Source of the DNA: Butyrivibrio sp. FCS014
GTDB taxonomy: Bacteria > Bacillota > Clostridia > Lachnospirales > Lachnospiraceae
Assembly: GCF_000526935.1 (NCBI RefSeq)
Contig: NZ_JAHA01000019.1
Span: forward strand, 558,001 to 622,000
DNA length: 64,000 bases
Direction: 5' to 3'
Position 1 is the first letter of the stretch; each line of letters opens with the position of its first letter. Under the pieces are notes generated by a model that had not been told where the DNA came from, ran no database searches, and was given only the letters and a program-made list of their open reading frames with translations. This document shows positions 61,169 to 64,000 of this stretch, piece after piece. The position numbers and the translations under genes are program-made.

Positions 61169-61294
61169 ACCTTATGCACCGCCTTGTACTTAGATTTTAA
61201 TTAGATTAAAACGCACTTCCATTTTATCACATTTGTCCCGTTTTCATGAGCGGAATGAGCGCGGATCCCGGAATGGGCTGCAAAAATGGTGAAA

Positions 61295-61457
61295 GTAATA
61301 CCAAACCCGTTATTATAGACTGTTTGGTATTACAAAAATAATACCAAACGCGGATATATAAACCTATGGTATTACTTTTTGACTAAATAGGGGTTTAGGA
61401 TAGCTCTTTTGCTACAAAATGTAATACCAATCCCCGCTATATGAGTGGATGGTATTA
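61295..61457. repeat. Array of three inverted repeats TAATACCA-N20/21-TGGTATTA
   Basis: Unit A: arms 61296-61303 and 61325-61332, stem extendable to 12 bp (61295-61306 with 61322-61333). Unit B: 61339-61346 and 61367-61374. Unit C: 61422-61429 and 61450-61457. B is followed by C then TTTTT and C by TTTT on the plus strand. Inner sequences share features such as CGCGGATATATA and CCGCTATATGA. Confidence 0.85.
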
Positions 61458-61478
61458 TTTTGGATGTTATGGGAACTT

Positions 61479-61566
61479 AAAGTACTACCTATAGGTGAGA
61501 CATGTGGTTTCACTTTTGGTATAAAGTACCACCTATAGTTGAGACACATGGTTTTCACTTTTGGTG
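61479..61566. repeat. 44-bp direct tandem repeat
   Basis: Two copies (from 61479 and 61523) of AAAGTACYACCTATAG followed by TTGAGACA-like and TTTCACTTTTGGT sequence, with several substitutions. Confidence 0.75.
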
Positions 61567-61644
61567 AGCAAATTTATTGGGTGTACCTCATGGTAAACAA
61601 CTACATCTTGTAATTTATCAGAAAAGTGGTCCTACCCCTTGTAC

Positions 61645-61673
61645 TTTACATTCCCGAACATTTGTTCTACAAT
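61645..61673 (+). promoter_or_regulatory. SOS-type promoter: LexA box between -35 and -10
   Basis: TTTACA (61645-61650), exactly 17 nt, TACAAT (61668-61673). The spacer contains CGAACATTTGTTCT (61655-61668), one base from the Firmicutes LexA consensus CGAAC-N4-GTTCG. LexA bound here would block polymerase directly. Confidence 0.75.
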
Positions 61674-61729
61674 TATCTTGCAAGGATATCCTCCAGACCG
61701 AATGGCCCAGCCCGGTCCCGGACCTTGAA

Positions 61730-62044
61730 ATGGATTTATGTGTAACGAAGGTAACGCCTATGGGTAAAGTGATAGATAATGTAGATGTGATATGTCAGCA
61801 CAAGTCTGACGGGGAGATCATCCCGCTGCGGTTCAGGCTTATGAATGAAGACGGACTATATGAGACCTATACAATCAAGGGATACCGGCAGATCATGCGC
61901 AAGGACCTGTACACGACCCCGGACGGGCTCACTGTGTGCAGCAACGACAACGTGTATGAATGCCGGGTCATGACCCTTGAGATGTACAGAACCGTAAGGC
62001 TCTACTTTAACAGAACAAGCTGCCACTGGAGGATAGCAATCTGA
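61730..62044 (+). CDS. Small protein of unknown function under LexA-type control (104 residues)
   Basis: No family recognised with certainty. A compact, mostly beta soluble protein is suggested by alternating polar/hydrophobic stretches (VDVICQHKSDGEIIPLRFRL, YETYTIKGYRQI, VYECRVMTLEMYRTVRLYF). Several Cys but no metal motif, no signal peptide. The ATG at 61730 or the in-frame ATG at 61760 (AAGG upstream) may be the start. The promoter 60 nt upstream carries a LexA box, so induction by DNA damage is inferred. The stem of its terminator lies within the last codons. Confidence 0.7.
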   Translation: MDLCVTKVTPMGKVIDNVDVICQHKSDGEIIPLRFRLMNEDGLYETYTIKGYRQIMRKDLYTTPDGLTVCSNDNVYECRVMTLEMYRTVRLYFNRTSCHWRIAI

Positions 62045-62065
62045 TCCCCGCCGTGGCAGCTTTTT
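62027..62065 (+). terminator. Terminator of the LexA-box gene, overlapping its last codons
   Basis: AAGCTGCCAC (62027-62036) pairs with GTGGCAGCTT (62053-62062), followed by TTT. The left arm lies inside the coding region. Confidence 0.75.
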
Positions 62066-62131
62066 CATTCAAATTCGCATTATTAAATTCCGCCGTGACA
62101 GCTTTTTCATCCAAATTCGCATTATTCCGGT
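62048..62131. repeat. 42-bp tandem repeat after the LexA-box gene
   Basis: Two copies (from 62048 and 62090) of CCGCCGTGGCAGCTTTTTCA followed by TCAAATTCGCATTATT, with a few changes. The repeat duplicates the right arm and T run of the terminator. Confidence 0.8.
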
Positions 62132-62157
62132 GCTCCGGCTGCACGCGGGAATACTTC

Positions 62158-63891
62158 TTACAGTGTTCCCAGCTGCATGCGGTAGTACTTCTCGTAGATG
62201 CCACCCTGCTTTATGAGTTCCTTGTGGGTGCCCCTCTCCCGGATACCGTCACCGTCAAGGACGATGATCTCGTCGGCGCCAAGGATCGTGGACAGGCGGT
62301 GGGCGATGGTGATGGTGGTACGCCCCACAGCCAGCTTATCCAGGCTCTCCTGGATATATCTCTCGGACTCGTTGTCCAGCGCGCTGGTGGCCTCATCCAG
62401 TATCAGTATCGGCGGGTTCTTGAGGAAGATCCTGGCAATGGCAATCCTCTGCTTCTGGCCGCCGGAGAGCCTTGCTCCCCTCTCTCCCACCTGGGTATCG
62501 AAGCCGTCGGGGAGACTTTCTATAAACTCCAGGATATCCGCACTCCTGGCTGCCTCGATGATCTCCTCCATGGTGGCATCAAGCCTTCCGTAGGCGATAT
62601 TCTCTTTTACCGTGCCGTTAAAAAGATATACATCCTGCTGCACGATACCTATAAAGGAGCGCAGGGACTTCTGAGTCACAGTCCTTATGTCGGTGCCGTC
62701 GATAAGGACCCGGCCGCCGGTAACATCGTAGAACCTGGGAAGGAGGGAACACAGCGTAGTCTTTCCGCCGCCGGAAGGTCCGACGATGGCCACGGATTTA
62801 CCCGCCTCCACGTGAAGATCTATGTGATTTAAAACCGTCTCCTCTTTTTCATAGGAGAAGGAAACATCCTCGTAATCGATAACGCCCTTGACGTCCTTAA
62901 GCTCTCCGGCATCGGGATCATCAACGATCTCGGGCATGGTGTCCATGACCTCGGAGAATCTCTCAAAGCCCGCAAGGCCCTTCTGGAGCTGCTCAGTGAA
63001 CTCCACCAGAACGTGCACGGGATTGATGAAGATGCTGATGTACAGCGCATAGATGGCAAGGTCCTCAACGGTAAGAGTTCCCTTGGCGATGAAGAAGCCT
63101 CCCGCCACCAGGACCGCAATATACATCAGTCCCTCGAAGAAATTGTTCCCAGAGAAGAAAAGAGCCATCTGCCTGTAGTTTGCTTTCTTGGAATCAAGGA
63201 AGGCTATGTTTGATCTGTCGAACTTCTCCTGCTCGATGTCCTCACCGGTGAAGGACTTCACAACCCTGATTCCTCCAAGGGTATCCTGAAGGGACGAGTT
63301 GATGCCCGCAATCTTCTTCCTGTTGTCCGCAAAGGTCGCTCTCATGCGGGTATTCTGGCTAACCGAGAATATCGCCATAAATACCACCACAACCACAAGG
63401 CACAGGGTCATGGGCACATTGATGCGCATAAGCAGAATGAAGGATCCGATGATCTTGATAACTGAGATGAAGATATTCTCAGGGCCGTGGTGGGCAAGCT
63501 CGGAGATATCAAACAGATCCGATATCAGCTTACTCATCATCTCTCCGGTGTTATGGGTATCATAGTAGGAAAAAGAAAATGCTTCGAACCGCTCAAACAG
63601 CTCCCGGCGCATGGTGGATTCCATCCGTGCTCCCATCATGTGTCCCTGGTAAGCCACGTAGTATCTGCAAAGGGATCTTACAAGATACATGGCAAGCAAA
63701 AGAGCCGCGATCAGCCCGAGTCTTTTTAAGATCAGCTCCGGACTCTCAAGAAAAAGTGTTTCCCGAAGACGACGCAGGAACTGCGGAAATGCCAGGTCGA
63801 TCACCGACAGCACCGTAGCACACAAAAGGTCTAAGAGAAACACTCCTATATATGGTCTGTAATATGGAATAAACTTCTTTATAAGCTTCAT
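62158..63891 (-). CDS. ABC transporter, fused membrane and ATPase domains (exporter type)
   Basis: Half-transporter of the multidrug/lipid exporter class, 577 residues. Six TM helices in residues 1-310, then the ATPase. Walker A is GPSGGGKTTL, the Q-loop lies in FIGIVQQDVYLF, the signature is LSGGQKQRIAIAR, Walker B ILILDEATSALD, and the H-loop IAHRLST. It acts as a homodimer, or as a heterodimer with a second half-transporter encoded outside the window. Substrate unknown. No strong ribosome binding site was checked beyond the ATG at 63891. Confidence 0.93.
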   Translation of the reverse strand: MKLIKKFIPYYRPYIGVFLLDLLCATVLSVIDLAFPQFLRRLRETLFLESPELILKRLGLIAALLLAMYLVRSLCRYYVAYQGHMMGARMESTMRRELFERFEAFSFSYYDTHNTGEMMSKLISDLFDISELAHHGPENIFISVIKIIGSFILLMRINVPMTLCLVVVVVFMAIFSVSQNTRMRATFADNRKKIAGINSSLQDTLGGIRVVKSFTGEDIEQEKFDRSNIAFLDSKKANYRQMALFFSGNNFFEGLMYIAVLVAGGFFIAKGTLTVEDLAIYALYISIFINPVHVLVEFTEQLQKGLAGFERFSEVMDTMPEIVDDPDAGELKDVKGVIDYEDVSFSYEKEETVLNHIDLHVEAGKSVAIVGPSGGGKTTLCSLLPRFYDVTGGRVLIDGTDIRTVTQKSLRSFIGIVQQDVYLFNGTVKENIAYGRLDATMEEIIEAARSADILEFIESLPDGFDTQVGERGARLSGGQKQRIAIARIFLKNPPILILDEATSALDNESERYIQESLDKLAVGRTTITIAHRLSTILGADEIIVLDGDGIRERGTHKELIKQGGIYEKYYRMQLGTL

Positions 63892-63949
63892 GACGCACCC
63901 CCGTTATTAAGAATTCAGTATATCTCATAAGATGCGCCGTGAAAAGGGC

Positions 63950-64000
63950 TTATTTTGTCAGCATTTCAAAGGTCACCCCGTATTTCTCCGCGATGTCCCT
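63950..64000 (-). CDS. C-terminal end of an unidentified gene
   Basis: Sixteen codons and a stop are visible at the right edge, ending RDIAEKYGVTFEMLTK. The residue pattern looks coding, but the gene starts beyond the window and the family cannot be told. It lies about 60 bp before the ABC transporter gene, on the same strand. Confidence 0.5.
   Translation of the reverse strand, partial: RDIAEKYGVTFEMLTK

Larger units (their letters stand above)
61169..61729. other. Structured 560-bp gap with repeats and a LexA-box promoter
   Basis: No convincing protein gene. From left to right it holds three inverted-repeat units (61295-61457), a 44-bp tandem repeat (61479-61566) and a promoter with a LexA box (61645-61673). 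The reading frame of the downstream gene is open back to 61577, but the upstream part has no ribosome binding site and would span the promoter. Confidence 0.7.

Noticed and set aside
61295-61457. Repeat array as CRISPR
   Set aside because: Only three palindromic units with uneven distances and no cas genes; the conserved parts are the arms, not a continuous repeat.
61577-61729. Upstream extension of the 104-residue SOS protein to 155 residues
   Set aside because: The extension would be encoded across the promoter and LexA box and has no ribosome binding site.
62007-62204. Minus-strand frame with two 14-residue repeats
   Set aside because: Produced by the 42-bp DNA repeat; overlaps the terminator and the ABC gene, and no ribosome binding site was seen.
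1-64000. tRNA, rRNA, insertion sequences, prophage or plasmid origins
   Set aside because: None recognised on either strand; gene content is core chromosomal throughout.

Overview
The window reads as chromosomal DNA of a strictly anaerobic member of the Lachnospiraceae (Clostridia), probably a fibre-degrading gut or rumen relative of Butyrivibrio/Pseudobutyrivibrio. The case rests on a SCIFF ribosomal peptide with its radical-SAM maturase next to a fused SecDF, a complete Rnf complex in the order C-D-G-E-A-B, the comM/dprA pair, the lepA-hemW order, the cmk-ispH-S1 cluster, an LexA box of the Firmicutes type, and carbohydrate genes (GH35, GH10, a MalEFG-type ABC importer, an MelB-type symporter). 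The genus is an inference. No rRNA, tRNA, CRISPR array, insertion sequence or prophage is visible.

Layout. 0-10 kb: murE (cut by the left edge), a candidate small RNA on the opposite strand, recJ, secDF, the SCIFF maturase and SCIFF peptide, a CNNM/CorC membrane protein and hisS. 10-14.3 kb: two paralogous membrane proteins with GGDEF/EAL-like domains, one with an intact EAL active site and one degenerate, plus a small unknown protein. 14.4-21.8 kb: a beta-galactoside-type utilisation locus (binding protein, two permeases, LacI regulator, GH35 enzyme) with repeated operator-like motifs before the binding-protein gene and a 119-bp tandem duplication before the regulator. 21.8-30.7 kb: dprA, comM, pilT, an HD-GYP-like protein, yfbR, hemW, lepA. 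30.8-36.5 kb: rpsT (the first plus-strand gene), then a minus-strand cluster with two COG0523 GTPases (one extremely His-rich) and a coiled-coil membrane protein, followed by an unknown anchored coiled-coil protein. 36.9-42.1 kb: the Rnf operon. 42.2-51.4 kb: a YprB-like exonuclease, an orphan cheR, an intracellular GH10 xylanase, S1-ispH-cmk, a flavoprotein, RpiR and TetR regulators. 51.5-57.2 kb: a plus-strand MelB-type symporter, an alpha/beta hydrolase and a SNF2 helicase. 57.1-64 kb: aroK, mnmA, an HMA metal-binding protein, an SGNH-type hydrolase, a YitT protein, a structured repeat-rich gap followed by a LexA-box promoter and a small unknown protein, then an ABC exporter.

How the parts work together. 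The Rnf complex links ferredoxin oxidation to an ion gradient that could drive cation-coupled sugar uptake. GH35, GH10 and the two importers point to uptake of plant-derived oligosaccharides that are hydrolysed in the cytoplasm. pilT, comM and dprA suggest type IV pili and DNA uptake, and several c-di-GMP-type proteins lie near them. The most unusual items are the candidate sRNA at 1.33 kb, the LexA-controlled 104-residue protein with an adjacent three-fold inverted-repeat array at 61.3-61.5 kb, the paired COG0523 GTPases, and an intergenic hairpin family shared between 17.7 and 37.8 kb.
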